This document shows positions 35,633-44,794 of a DNA stretch of 64,000 nucleotides, in pieces. A model generated the notes under the pieces. That model was not told where the DNA came from and did no database searches. It saw only the letters and a list, made by a program, of their open reading frames with translations. The translations under genes were made by a program, and so were the position numbers. Numbering within the stretch: position 1 is the first letter of the stretch; every line of letters begins with the position of its first letter. The DNA is from CAXBCP01 sp963977005 (GTDB taxonomy: Bacteria > Pseudomonadota > Alphaproteobacteria > MPNO01 > UBA830): NCBI GenBank assembly GCA_963977005.1, contig CAXBMQ010000009.1:121278-185277 (forward strand). The letters run 5' to 3'.

Positions 35633-35659
35633 CTTTTCGTCCGGCCCTGCGCCCGGGTG

Positions 35660-36175
35660 TTACTCGTCGTATCCGATCAGTGAATGGGCAGGCACATCCA
35701 GCCGGTCGCGACCCTGCAGGAAATTCAGCTCGATGATGTAGGCGGAGGCAACCACGTCGGCGCCGACGCCCCGCAGCAATTCGACCGCGGCGGCGGCTGT
35801 ACCGCCGGTCGCCAGCAGGTCGTCCATCAGGACCACCTTCTGGCCCTCGTGCAGAGCATCTTTTTGAATTTCGATCGTATCCGAGCCGTATTCCAGGTCG
35901 TAGGTGTGCGAGATCGTCTCGCCCGGCAGCTTGTCTTTCTTGCGGAGCATCGTAAAGCCGATACCGAGACGCAGCGCCAGCGGGGCGGCGACCAGGAAGC
36001 CACGCGATTCGATTCCGATCAGCCGCTCCGGCTTATATGGCGCGACGACATCGGCCAGCATATCGACGGTCGCCGACCAGGCGTCGGCATGCTGTAGTAG
36101 CGTCGAGATGTCGTAAAACAGAATTCCGGGCTTGGGGAAGTCCGGCACCGACCGTATATGGTCTTTGAGATTCAT
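35660..36175 (-). CDS. apt: Adenine phosphoribosyltransferase
   Basis: A 171-residue purine salvage enzyme that makes AMP from adenine and PRPP. VPDFPKPGILFYDIST is the N-terminal substrate stretch, GIESRGFL the hood region and VVLMDDLLATGGTA the PRPP-binding motif. I start at ATG 36175; length and sequence are normal. Confidence 0.97.
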   Translation of the reverse strand: MNLKDHIRSVPDFPKPGILFYDISTLLQHADAWSATVDMLADVVAPYKPERLIGIESRGFLVAAPLALRLGIGFTMLRKKDKLPGETISHTYDLEYGSDTIEIQKDALHEGQKVVLMDDLLATGGTAAAAVELLRGVGADVVASAYIIELNFLQGRDRLDVPAHSLIGYDE

Positions 36176-36291
36176 GGCGTATCCTGATTGAATTCCAGTC
36201 CCGCGAATGCGGCGGCGCATATTACTCGATTGTCCGACTTACTCAATTACCCGACACTAATTATCCGCCAGAGGCCAAAGGACGCACTCTT

Positions 36292-37617
36292 ATGGACCAT
36301 GTGTTTCACCGGTACCCCGGGACGACGCTGCCGGTTATCGACCGCGGCGAGGGCGTGTTTGTCTACGACACCGACGGCAACGAGTATCTCGATGCCTGCG
36401 GCGGTGCGGCGGTTTCCTGCCTCGGCCATTCCGACGCCGGCGTCAAACAGGCCATCGTCGACCAGCTCGACCGGATTCCCTTTGCCCATACGGCGTTCTA
36501 TACGTCGGAAGCCGCGGAGGTTCTGGCGGACCGTCTGACGGCCGCTGCGCCGGGCAATCTCGACCGCGTCTATTTTGTCTCGGGAGGATCGGAAGCGACA
36601 GAGACGGCCCTGAAGCTTGCGCGTCAGTACTTCGTCGAAAAAGGGGAGCCCGACCGACGCAATGTCATCGCGCGCCGCCAGAGCTATCACGGCAATACGC
36701 TGGGTGCACTCGCCGCCGGCGGCAACCAGTGGCGACGGGCGCAGTTCGAACCGCTGCTTTTCGAGACACACCATATTTCGCCCTGCTACGAGTATCGCGA
36801 CCGGCGCGATGACGAGACGTCGGAGGCGTATGGCCTGCGGGTCGCCGACGAGCTCGAAGCGAAAATCACGGAACTCGGGGCGGACTCCGTCATGGCGTTT
36901 ATCGCCGAACCCGTGGTCGGGGCGACAGCTGGCGCGGTTCCGCCGACGGAAGGCTATTTCAGGCGTATTCGCGAAATCTGCGACCGTTACGGCGTGCTTC
37001 TTATTCTTGACGAAGTCATGTGCGGGTCCGGGCGCACCGGCACGTTGTATGCCTGCGAACAGGACGGGATCGTGCCCGATCTGCTGACCATGGCGAAGGG
37101 CTTGGGCGCGGGGTATCAGCCGATCGGCGCTGTGCTCGTCGGGGCGCACCTGTACGACGCGATCTGCCGTGGCAGCGGGTTTTTTCAGCACGGTCATACC
37201 TACATGGCCCATCCTGCCGCCTGCGCGGCGTCGGTGGCGGTTCTCGAAGCGATCGAGGAACGCGGTCTTCTTGCCAATGTGACCGCGCGCGGTGCCGAAC
37301 TGCGCCACGCACTGCGCGACCGGCTCGGGCAGCATCCGCATGTCGGCGATATTCGGGGAAGGGGGCTTTTTATCGGGGTCGAGATTGTCGCCGACCGGGA
37401 GACCAAGGCTCCGTTCGGGACCGCGATGGGGGTCCCGGGCCGGATCAAGGCGGATGCGATGTCGCGCGGCTTGATGGTTTATCCGATGGGTGGCACCATT
37501 GACGGCACCGCCGGTGCGCATGTTCTGCTTGCGCCTCCCTATATCATCGACGGAAGTCACATTTCCACGATTGTCGAGCGCCTGGCAGACGCGATAGACA
37601 CTGCAACCGTCCGGTAA
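36292..37617 (+). CDS. Class III PLP-dependent aminotransferase
   Basis: A 441-residue aminotransferase of the class III (ornithine/omega-amino acid) family. FVSGGSEATETALKLARQ binds the cofactor phosphate, RRQSYHGNT and LLILDEVMCGSGRTG follow, and the Schiff-base Lys is in TMAKGLGAGYQPIGAV. The substrate is not readable from sequence; an omega-amino acid:pyruvate type is typical. The TAXI-TRAP operon downstream is separated by ~230 bp with its own regulatory repeat. Confidence 0.9.
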   Translation: MDHVFHRYPGTTLPVIDRGEGVFVYDTDGNEYLDACGGAAVSCLGHSDAGVKQAIVDQLDRIPFAHTAFYTSEAAEVLADRLTAAAPGNLDRVYFVSGGSEATETALKLARQYFVEKGEPDRRNVIARRQSYHGNTLGALAAGGNQWRRAQFEPLLFETHHISPCYEYRDRRDDETSEAYGLRVADELEAKITELGADSVMAFIAEPVVGATAGAVPPTEGYFRRIREICDRYGVLLILDEVMCGSGRTGTLYACEQDGIVPDLLTMAKGLGAGYQPIGAVLVGAHLYDAICRGSGFFQHGHTYMAHPAACAASVAVLEAIEERGLLANVTARGAELRHALRDRLGQHPHVGDIRGRGLFIGVEIVADRETKAPFGTAMGVPGRIKADAMSRGLMVYPMGGTIDGTAGAHVLLAPPYIIDGSHISTIVERLADAIDTATVR

Positions 37618-37777
37618 TCAGGCGCCAAATTCCTTAAAATCCTAATTAACCCAAGTGTTTAGGTCTGTTTCCGGCCGGCGGGGAACGTTGACGTCGGCAG
37701 GCGCGGCATGCATTGTTCGAGACAGAATCGTGGATGGGGTGTGAATTTTTCCCGTTCACGCGATTCTCAGCGTTCTG

Positions 37778-37802
37778 ACAGTATCCGGTGAGCGGGTACT
37801 GT
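37778..37802. promoter_or_regulatory. Inverted repeat upstream of the TAXI binding-protein gene
   Basis: ACAGTATCCG and CGGGTACTGT form a 25-bp imperfect palindrome (9 of 10 positions pair) with a five-base centre. It ends 48 bp before the start codon at 37851. It could be an operator or a leader hairpin. Confidence 0.4.
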
Positions 37803-37850
37803 TACCGTCCGACCGGGAAACCGGAACACGCAAAGGGAGACTCATTTACC

Positions 37851-38831
37851 ATGAAAAAAATTGTTCTCAGCCTGTCAGCCGCAGTGCTTGCCACGGCGGC
37901 ATTCGGCGTAACGACCAGCGGTACCGCCGTCGCGCAGCAGTCCTTCATTTCGATCGGCACCGGCGGCGTCACCGGCGTCTATTATCCGACCGGCGGCGCT
38001 ATCTGCCGTCTGGTGAACCGCAACCGGAAACAGCACAACATCCGCTGCTCGGTCGAATCCACCGGTGGTTCGGTCTACAACATCAACACCATCAAGGCCG
38101 GTGAGCTCGATTTCGGCGTTGCGCAGTCCGATTGGCAGTATCACGCCTATAACGGGACATCGAAGTTCAAGGATTCCGGCGCGTATAAAGACCTGCGGGC
38201 CGTGTTTTCCGTTCATCCGGAGCCGTTCACCGTCGTCGCGCGTGCCGATTCCGGCATCAAGAACTTCAGCGACCTGAAGGGCAAACGCGTAAATATCGGC
38301 AACCCCGGTTCCGGCCAGCGCGGCACGATGGAAGTGCTCATGGCCGAAATGGGCTGGGACAAGAGCGCGTTCAAGCTTGCCTCCGAGCTCAAGTCCGCCG
38401 AGCAGAGCCAGGCGCTGTGCGACAACAAGATCGATGCGATGGTCTTTACCGTCGGACATCCTTCCGGCTCGATCAAGGAAGCGACCACGTCCTGTGCATC
38501 CGTTCTGGTCAACGTGACCGGACCGGCAGTGGACAGCCTTGTGAAGAAGAACTCGTTCTACCGCACGGCGACCATTCCCGGCGGGATGTATAACGGCTCG
38601 CCGAACGACACCAAGACATTCGGGGTCGGCGCGACCTTCGTGAGCTCGACCAAGGTTGCCGATCGCGTGGTCTATGAGGTCGTCAAGGCCGTTTTCGAGA
38701 ACTTCGACCGCTTCAAGAAGCTCCACCCGGCTTTCCGCAATCTGAAGGAAGCGGAAATGATCAAGGACGGTCTGTCCGCGCCGCTGCATGCGGGTGCGGC
38801 GAAGTACTACAAGGAAAAGGGCTGGATGTAA
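37851..38831 (+). CDS. TAXI-family TRAP solute-binding protein
   Basis: A 326-residue periplasmic binding protein with a signal peptide (cut near TAVAQQ). IGTGGVTGVYYPTGGAICRL and STGGSVYNINTIKAGELDFG are the TAXI (TRAP-associated extracytoplasmic immunogenic) signatures. AAAGGGAGA precedes ATG 37851. It delivers an unknown ligand, often glutamate or an organic acid, to the fused permease encoded next. A perfect terminator hairpin separates the two genes, which should make the binding protein more abundant than the permease. Confidence 0.93.
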   Translation: MKKIVLSLSAAVLATAAFGVTTSGTAVAQQSFISIGTGGVTGVYYPTGGAICRLVNRNRKQHNIRCSVESTGGSVYNINTIKAGELDFGVAQSDWQYHAYNGTSKFKDSGAYKDLRAVFSVHPEPFTVVARADSGIKNFSDLKGKRVNIGNPGSGQRGTMEVLMAEMGWDKSAFKLASELKSAEQSQALCDNKIDAMVFTVGHPSGSIKEATTSCASVLVNVTGPAVDSLVKKNSFYRTATIPGGMYNGSPNDTKTFGVGATFVSSTKVADRVVYEVVKAVFENFDRFKKLHPAFRNLKEAEMIKDGLSAPLHAGAAKYYKEKGWM

Positions 38832-38848
38832 GTCCAACCGAAACGACA

Positions 38849-38876
38849 GGGGAGGCCGAGGGGCCTCCCCTTTTTT
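38849..38876 (+). terminator. Terminator or attenuator between binding protein and permease
   Basis: GGGGAGGCC pairs with GGCCTCCCC around a four-base loop and is followed by TTTTTT at 38871-38876. This textbook intrinsic terminator lies 17 bp after the binding-protein stop and 63 bp before the permease start. Partial read-through would set the expression ratio. Confidence 0.9.
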
Positions 38877-38938
38877 CCGAAGGCGGCGGAGACCGCCGAA
38901 CGGAACCAGGATACCGATAATTTTCACGGGGGTGAATT

Positions 38939-41581
38939 ATGGCCGACCAGAATCCGTCAGGTACGCAATCGGGTACGCCGCTCAGCGATAACGAACTTCA
39001 GGATCTTGTCGCATCGACCGATACGGGCGCGCGCAATCCCGGCGGGAAAGTGGCGAAGCTGCTGGCCGGTATCGCACTGGCCTGGTCGACATTCCAGCTC
39101 TGGATAGCGTCGCCGCTGCCGTTCATGGTCACCGATATTATCCCGGTGCTGAACAACACCGAGACCCGGTCTATCCATCTCGCCTTCGCCATATTCCTCG
39201 CCTTCATGGCCTATCCCGCTCTCAAACGCTCGCCGCGCGATCGCGTTCCGCTGCAGGACTGGCTTTTTGCCATCGTCGGCGCTTTCGCTGCCGGGTATTT
39301 GTTTTTGTTCTATGGCGAGCTTTCCGACCGGCCGGGTGCGCCGATCGAGAGGGATTTGTGGGTCGCCGGTATCGGTCTGGTCGCGCTGCTCGAGGCGACA
39401 CGCCGTGCACTCGGCCCGCCGCTGATGATCGTGGCGATGGTCTTTTTGGCCTATGTATTCTTCGGCGACAGCACCCTGGTGCCCGATGCCATTCGCTGGA
39501 AGGGCGCTTCTTTCGCCAAGGCGATGGGGCATCAGTGGCTGACGACGGAGGGCGTTTACGGGATCGCGCTGGGCGTTTCGACCAGCTTCGTCTTCCTGTT
39601 CGTGCTTTTCGGCTCGCTGCTCGATAAGGCGGGCGCCGGCAATTACTTCATCAAGGTGGCGTTTTCGCTGCTTGGCCATCTGCGGGGCGGGCCGGCGAAG
39701 GCGGCCGTTCTCGCATCCGCGATGACGGGGCTGATTTCCGGCTCGTCGATCGCCAATGTGGTGACGACGGGAACGTTCACGATTCCGCTGATGAAACGTG
39801 TCGGCTTTACCCCCGAACAGGCCGGTTCGGTCGAGGTCGCATCTTCGGTCAACGGCCAGATCATGCCACCCGTGATGGGCGCGGCCGCCTTCCTGATGGT
39901 CGAATATGTCGGGATCTCGTATCTCGAGGTTATCACCCATGCATTTCTGCCAGCGGTGATCTCTTATATCGCGCTGCTATATATCGTGCATCTCGAAGCG
40001 CTCAAGAACGAGATGGAGGGTCTGCCCAAGCCGGGTATTCAGAAAGCAGCGATGGCCCGGATTGCCGCGGCGGTCATTCCGCTGCTGAGCATCCTGATCC
40101 TGTGCGGCGCGGTTTATTACGGTATCCAGGGCATCAAGTCCCTGTTCGGCGATTTCTCCGGCTGGATACTCGCGGCCGCCGTCTTCGTGATCTACTTCGC
40201 GCTGATCGCCTATGCCGCGAAGTCCGAGGACCTGGAAATGGACGACCCGAACGCGGAACTGGTATCGCTGCCGGAATTCGGGCCGACGTTCCGTACCGGC
40301 CTGCATTATATCCTGCCGATTGTCGTACTCGTCTGGTTCCTGATGATCGAACGCAAGTCGCCCGGCCTGTCCGCGTTCTGGGCGAGTGCGCTGATGCTCG
40401 TTATCCTGATTACACAGCGTCCGCTCAAGGCAATGTTCCGCAAAACAGGCGATACGGCGGCGGCATTCCGGCTCGGCTGGGCGGACATGATCGACGGCAT
40501 GATCGCCGGTGCGCGCAACATGATCGGGATCGGCGTTGCCACTGCCGCTGCCGGTATCATCGTCGGGACGGTCACGCTCACCGGAATCGGCCAGGTCATG
40601 ACCGAGTTCGTCGAGGTCCTGTCCGGCGGCAACCTGATTATCATGCTGATCCTGGTTGCCATCATCAGCCTTATCCTCGGAATGGGCCTGCCGACAACGG
40701 CGAATTACATCGTCGTCTCATCGCTTATGGCCGGGGTGGTCGTGGAACTGGGGGCGGCGAACGGTCTTATCGTGCCGCTGATCGCCGTGCATATGTTCGT
40801 GTTCTATTTCGGTATCATGGCGGACGTAACACCCCCGGTGGGACTCGCGTCCTTCGCGGCCGCGGCGGTGTCTGGCGGCGATCCGATCAAGACCGGTTTT
40901 ACGGCCTTTTTCTATTCGCTGCGCACCGTCATGCTACCCTTCCTGTTTATCTTCAATACCGACCTGCTGCTGATCAATGTCGGCATTGTCGACGGGATTG
41001 CGGTCTTTGTCGTGGCCACCATTGCCATGTTGATATTTGCTGCCGGGACGCAGGGGTTCTTTATCGCGCGCAGCAGGGTCTGGGAATCCGTCGCGCTGAT
41101 CCTGATCGCCTTTACCCTGTTCCGGCCCGGTTTCTGGCTCGACCAGGTGCAGGCGCCGTTTGCCGGGGCAGATCCGAAGAACCTCGAACAGATTGCCGGC
41201 GCGCAGCCGGAAAACGTCGATATCCGGATTTTCGTGAGCGGCCAGAATGCCACCGGTGAGGATGTGGAGACGACCGTTGTTCTGCCGCTCGGCGGCCCGG
41301 GAACGGGGGCCCAAAGGCTCGAAACGGCCGGTATCAAGATCGTCCAGAAGGACGGCAAGACGATTATCGACGACGTCGTTCAGGCCGATGCGAAGGGTAA
41401 ACCGACGGCCGCCGCCAATGCGAAGCTTGAATTCGACATGGTGATCCTGTCGGCCGAGGTACCGCAGGAAAGAATGCCGAAGCAGCTCTTTTACATCCCG
41501 GGCTTTTTGCTTCTCATTCTTGTCTGGGGACTTCAGCGTCGGCGCGTTTCCAGCAAGACCGATCAACCCGCTGCCGCATAG
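38939..41581 (+). CDS. TRAP transporter fused permease (TAXI type)
   Basis: An 880-residue inner-membrane protein that joins the small (DctQ-like) and large (DctM-like) TRAP permease parts. The N-terminal ~160 residues carry four helices; the main part has the GSLLDKAGAGNYFIKVAFSL and ISGSSIANVVTTGTFTIPLM stretches of the 4TM-12TM TRAP family. The last ~180 residues form a soluble domain followed by a final helix, as in the DUF3394-bearing members. It works with the TAXI protein upstream. The uspA-like gene lies 11 bp downstream. Confidence 0.94.
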   Translation: MADQNPSGTQSGTPLSDNELQDLVASTDTGARNPGGKVAKLLAGIALAWSTFQLWIASPLPFMVTDIIPVLNNTETRSIHLAFAIFLAFMAYPALKRSPRDRVPLQDWLFAIVGAFAAGYLFLFYGELSDRPGAPIERDLWVAGIGLVALLEATRRALGPPLMIVAMVFLAYVFFGDSTLVPDAIRWKGASFAKAMGHQWLTTEGVYGIALGVSTSFVFLFVLFGSLLDKAGAGNYFIKVAFSLLGHLRGGPAKAAVLASAMTGLISGSSIANVVTTGTFTIPLMKRVGFTPEQAGSVEVASSVNGQIMPPVMGAAAFLMVEYVGISYLEVITHAFLPAVISYIALLYIVHLEALKNEMEGLPKPGIQKAAMARIAAAVIPLLSILILCGAVYYGIQGIKSLFGDFSGWILAAAVFVIYFALIAYAAKSEDLEMDDPNAELVSLPEFGPTFRTGLHYILPIVVLVWFLMIERKSPGLSAFWASALMLVILITQRPLKAMFRKTGDTAAAFRLGWADMIDGMIAGARNMIGIGVATAAAGIIVGTVTLTGIGQVMTEFVEVLSGGNLIIMLILVAIISLILGMGLPTTANYIVVSSLMAGVVVELGAANGLIVPLIAVHMFVFYFGIMADVTPPVGLASFAAAAVSGGDPIKTGFTAFFYSLRTVMLPFLFIFNTDLLLINVGIVDGIAVFVVATIAMLIFAAGTQGFFIARSRVWESVALILIAFTLFRPGFWLDQVQAPFAGADPKNLEQIAGAQPENVDIRIFVSGQNATGEDVETTVVLPLGGPGTGAQRLETAGIKIVQKDGKTIIDDVVQADAKGKPTAAANAKLEFDMVILSAEVPQERMPKQLFYIPGFLLLILVWGLQRRRVSSKTDQPAAA

Positions 41582-41592
41582 GAGTTCCGGAT

Positions 41593-42018
41593 ATGTACGA
41601 ACACATTCTCCTTCCCGTCGATCTCGGCAATGAAAGTTCCTGGACAAAGGCGCTGCCGACGGCAATCGAATATTGCAGCGCGTTCGGTTCGACCCTGCAT
41701 GTGATGACCGTGATGCCCGATTTCGGATCGCCCATGGTGGCGCAGTTCTTCCCGACCGATCACGAAAACAAGATGATGGCGAATGCCAGCGAGGTCTTGC
41801 ACAAATTCGTCGCCGACCGGGTACCCGATACGATCAAGGTCCAGCACATCATTGCCGACGGCACGATCTATAAAACCATCATCGATACGGCCGAGGAGAT
41901 CGGTGCGGACCTGATCATCATGGGATCGCACCGGCCCGAATTGCAGGATTACCTGCTGGGTCCCAATGCGGCCCGGGTGGTGCGTCATTCGACGAAATCA
42001 GTACTGGTCGTGCGCTGA
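41593..42018 (+). CDS. UspA-family universal stress protein
   Basis: A 141-residue cytoplasmic Usp fold. ILLPVDLGNESSWTKAL is the N-terminal strand-helix, and IIMGSHRPELQDYLLGPNA is a variant of the ATP-binding G-2x-G-9x-G(S/T) motif. Usp proteins encoded with TRAP operons (TeaD in Halomonas) adjust transport in response to nucleotide; the same role is likely here. Confidence 0.92.
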   Translation: MYEHILLPVDLGNESSWTKALPTAIEYCSAFGSTLHVMTVMPDFGSPMVAQFFPTDHENKMMANASEVLHKFVADRVPDTIKVQHIIADGTIYKTIIDTAEEIGADLIIMGSHRPELQDYLLGPNAARVVRHSTKSVLVVR

Positions 42019-42275
42019 TACCTATCGCCCGGATGTGAGCCCCCACGGGGCCGGCATTTACCGGGCCTATGGATAGGAATGACCGCGCGGCCCACCCGAT
42101 CCGACGGTCTGAAGCGTATCCTGATCGGGTTTCGGCCGGCCGTGTCGGAGACCCGCCGAATGTCGGGCGACAGGAACTCCTCACGGTGAATTTATCCGTC
42201 CGGGGGTCGCACTTCTCCGCCCGGGTCCTATCTTTAGGCCCGGACGACAGGATGACCCCATGAACGGAGGCGGGC

Positions 42276-43022
42276 GTGCCGCGAGACCCTCACAGCGATC
42301 CACCGACAAAGGTCGATTTCGACAAGCTGCCGAAATCGCGGCTCGAAACCATGCAGGCTGCCGGGGTCGAGGTTATCGACTGTATTCGTGTGCTGGCGAA
42401 GACGGGGGATAATATCGTCGGGGAACTGTTGCGTGGCGCAGAGGGTTTTTACGAGTGGGATCATTATCCCGATGGCGATGTCTACGACCACGAAACCCAT
42501 GCGCAGTTTTACTATCACGCCCACCCGCAGGAACTCCGCGGCGGGGAGCATGGCCATTTCCACACGTTCATGCGGGCAAACGGCATTCCCGAGGGCATTC
42601 GCCCGGTCGCGTTGGCGGACTACGAGAAGCCTGCGGAGCGGAACGACGATCTGACCCATCTGATCGCGATATCGATGGATCCCCAGGGGCTGCCGATCTG
42701 CCTGTTCTCGACAAACCGCTGGGTAACCGGCGAGACCTGGTACAGGGCAGACGACGTCTGCGCGCTGATCGACCGTTTCGATATCGACCACGCCCGACCT
42801 TCGTGGCCGGTCAATCGCTGGATCTCGGCGATGTTACAACTGTTCCATCCGCAAGTCGTGGCACTGATACGTGCGCGTGACGAGCGGGTGAAGGAGTGGG
42901 CGGACAAAAAGCCCGGCGAAAACCCTTATGAAGATCGCGACCTGGAAATAACGGCGGCGCTCGATATCTCGATAGACGACCAGATGGCGGCGATACGGGC
43001 CGCCCTGGCCGCGAAGGGCTGA
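42276..43022 (+). CDS. Conserved hypothetical protein, DUF6969-like
   Basis: A 248-residue soluble protein beginning with GTG 42276, supported by GGAGG at 42266. It has a His/Asp-rich middle (HAQFYYHAHPQELRGGEHGH, HFHTFMRANG) that could bind metal, and a C-terminal acidic helix. I recall a DUF6969 family of this look but not a function. Upstream, CGTCCGGG (42197) and CCCGGACG (42239) can form a leader hairpin. It converges with the cytochrome gene. Confidence 0.7.
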   Translation: MPRDPHSDPPTKVDFDKLPKSRLETMQAAGVEVIDCIRVLAKTGDNIVGELLRGAEGFYEWDHYPDGDVYDHETHAQFYYHAHPQELRGGEHGHFHTFMRANGIPEGIRPVALADYEKPAERNDDLTHLIAISMDPQGLPICLFSTNRWVTGETWYRADDVCALIDRFDIDHARPSWPVNRWISAMLQLFHPQVVALIRARDERVKEWADKKPGENPYEDRDLEITAALDISIDDQMAAIRAALAAKG

Positions 43023-43026
43023 AACG

Positions 43027-43416
43027 CTACTTGGTGGCTTCTTTGAGGAAGGCCATCAGGTTGTCGATATCGCTTTTCTTTTTGAGACCGGCGAAGGTCA
43101 TCTTGGTGCCTTTGATGAAGGTGCGCGGCTTTATCAGATATTCGGACAGTGTTTTCTCGCTCCACACAAGTCCGCCGTCGCCGGCCTTCTTCATGGCCTT
43201 GGAGTATTTATATTTCTCGACGGTACCGGCTTTGCGGCCGAAAACCCCGGCTAGGCTGGGGCCGATCCGGTGCTTGCCCGCCACGAGCGTGTGACAGGCT
43301 TTACATTTGTTAAAAACCCTTTTGCCTTTCGAGACATCGGCCGCATTCGCGTAACCAATTGAAGAGAAAGCCAGAATGGCGATTGTCGCGGTCATTGAGA
43401 GAGTTTTTTTCATCAT
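43027..43416 (-). CDS. Cytochrome c family protein
   Basis: A 129-residue periplasmic class I c-type cytochrome. A signal peptide ends near SIGYANA. The haem site is CKACH, the region after it (HRIGPSLAGVFGRKAG) matches cytochrome c2/c550, and the likely sixth ligand is Met in GTKMTFAGL. It probably carries electrons between the bc1 complex and an oxidase. The second codon is also ATG, so the start is uncertain by one residue. Confidence 0.94.
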   Translation of the reverse strand: MMKKTLSMTATIAILAFSSIGYANAADVSKGKRVFNKCKACHTLVAGKHRIGPSLAGVFGRKAGTVEKYKYSKAMKKAGDGGLVWSEKTLSEYLIKPRTFIKGTKMTFAGLKKKSDIDNLMAFLKEATK

Positions 43417-43551
43417 TCCAATCCGAATTTGTACCCGGTGCGCTTAACCATGAGATAGTCCCAGCCCCCCATGGGGGTCAACACACGACGCCGTGCATGC
43501 GGCTATCGGTCGCTCAAACAACCGTGTGGGGACGATGATGATGCGTCGGAC

Positions 43552-43566
43552 TTAAGCAGCCGTTAA
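43552..43566 (+). promoter_or_regulatory. CtrA-binding-site match (TTAA-N7-TTAAC)
   Basis: TTAAGCAGCCGTTAAC fits the full alphaproteobacterial CtrA site with the right seven-base spacer and trailing C. It lies 87 bp upstream of the DUF2336 gene and 135 bp upstream of the cytochrome gene start, in a 237-bp gap. Such a match is expected less than once per 64 kb of GC-rich DNA. A CCCCCATGGGGG palindrome lies nearby at 43466-43477. Confidence 0.55.
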
Positions 43567-43653
43567 CGAGTTTGCCCCAGAATTACCGCTTCGCGGAACT
43601 TTGAACCCATCCGGGAAACAATCCGGGTTTCCCGCCCGAAGGATCACAGCGAC

Positions 43654-44790
43654 ATGACAACCAGACTTTCAAAATCCGACGTCGAGCGACTTCTGAGCGA
43701 TCCCTCGGTAGACGCCAGAGCGGACGCCGCCGCCAAGATTGCCACCCATTACGACGCGGCCGCAGATTTCGGGGAACAGGAAAAAAAGCTCGCCGAGGAA
43801 ATTTTCTCGTTGATGTGCAAGGATGCCGAGGAACGCGTCCGCGTTGCCCTTGCCGCCAACCTGAAAGAATGCCCGTTTTTGCCGCATGAGATAGCGCGGT
43901 CGCTCGCCGACGATGTTGTATCGGTTTCGACGCCGATCCTCAGGTTTTCGACAGTCCTGACAGACAAGGATCTGATCGAGATCGTCTCGAGCCAGGGAGA
44001 AGAAAAGCAGAAAGCCATCGCCGCGCGGCCGAGCGTATCAACGGATGTTTCCGATGCGCTGATCGACACCAGGAACGAATCCGTGGTCGGAACGCTGGTC
44101 GCCAATGACGGCGCGCAGATTTCTACGGGCTCGATGCAGCGGGTTCTTGACGATTTCGCCGATAGCGATCTTGTTAAATCGTCGATGGTGGGCCGTTCTG
44201 CCCTGCCGCTCGAGGTCTCCGAGCGCCTCGTCAGCATGGTGTCGGACAAGCTTCAGCAGGAACTCATTGCCCGGCACGAACTGCCAAGCGACAGCGTGAG
44301 CGATCTGATTCTGCAGGCGCGCGAAAAGGCGACGCTTGGGCTGATGGGTGGGAAAAACCATCATGAGGATTCCCGCCGCCTGATTATTCATCTCTATCAA
44401 AACAACCGGTTGACCCCGACGATTATGCTGCGCGCATTGTGCATGGGCGATATGGAGTTCTTCGAGGGCAGTGTGGCCGTGCGGTCGCGCACGCCACTGT
44501 CGAATGCGCGTGCGATGATCCATGGCGGCGACCGGAAAGAGATTACGGATTTGCTCGAGCGGGCGGAGTTGCCGAAACCGCTGCAGCCGGCGTTCGCTGC
44601 GGCGATCGATGTCGCCGACGACACCGATTACGATGGTGGAGACGACGACCAGAAGCGTTTCCGACGTCGGATGATCGAACGGATTATCACAAATTTCGAC
44701 GACCCGGATACGGCAATGGGCGACGACAATATCGAATATCTTCTCGCTCAGCTGACACAGATCGATGCGGGTTTTGCGAACGCGTATTGA
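43654..44790 (+). CDS. DUF2336 domain protein
   Basis: A 378-residue cytoplasmic protein of HEAT-like helical repeats, typical of alphaproteobacterial DUF2336 proteins. RLSKSDVERLLSDPSVDARA and AEERVRVALAANLKECPFLP are characteristic. DUF2336 proteins have been linked to flagellar or cell-cycle regulation in some species, but no function is fixed. A CtrA-type site lies 87 bp upstream. It converges on dinB, with 4 bp between the stops. Confidence 0.88.
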   Translation: MTTRLSKSDVERLLSDPSVDARADAAAKIATHYDAAADFGEQEKKLAEEIFSLMCKDAEERVRVALAANLKECPFLPHEIARSLADDVVSVSTPILRFSTVLTDKDLIEIVSSQGEEKQKAIAARPSVSTDVSDALIDTRNESVVGTLVANDGAQISTGSMQRVLDDFADSDLVKSSMVGRSALPLEVSERLVSMVSDKLQQELIARHELPSDSVSDLILQAREKATLGLMGGKNHHEDSRRLIIHLYQNNRLTPTIMLRALCMGDMEFFEGSVAVRSRTPLSNARAMIHGGDRKEITDLLERAELPKPLQPAFAAAIDVADDTDYDGGDDDQKRFRRRMIERIITNFDDPDTAMGDDNIEYLLAQLTQIDAGFANAY

Positions 44791-44794
44791 CGCG

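Noticed and set aside
37635..37650. TTAA and TTAACC near the aminotransferase stop as a CtrA site
   Set aside because: The spacer is eight bases, not seven.
38957..39940. 327-codon antisense frame under the TRAP permease
   Set aside because: It is rich in Arg, Asp and His, as expected from the complement of a membrane-protein gene, and lies wholly inside a certain gene.
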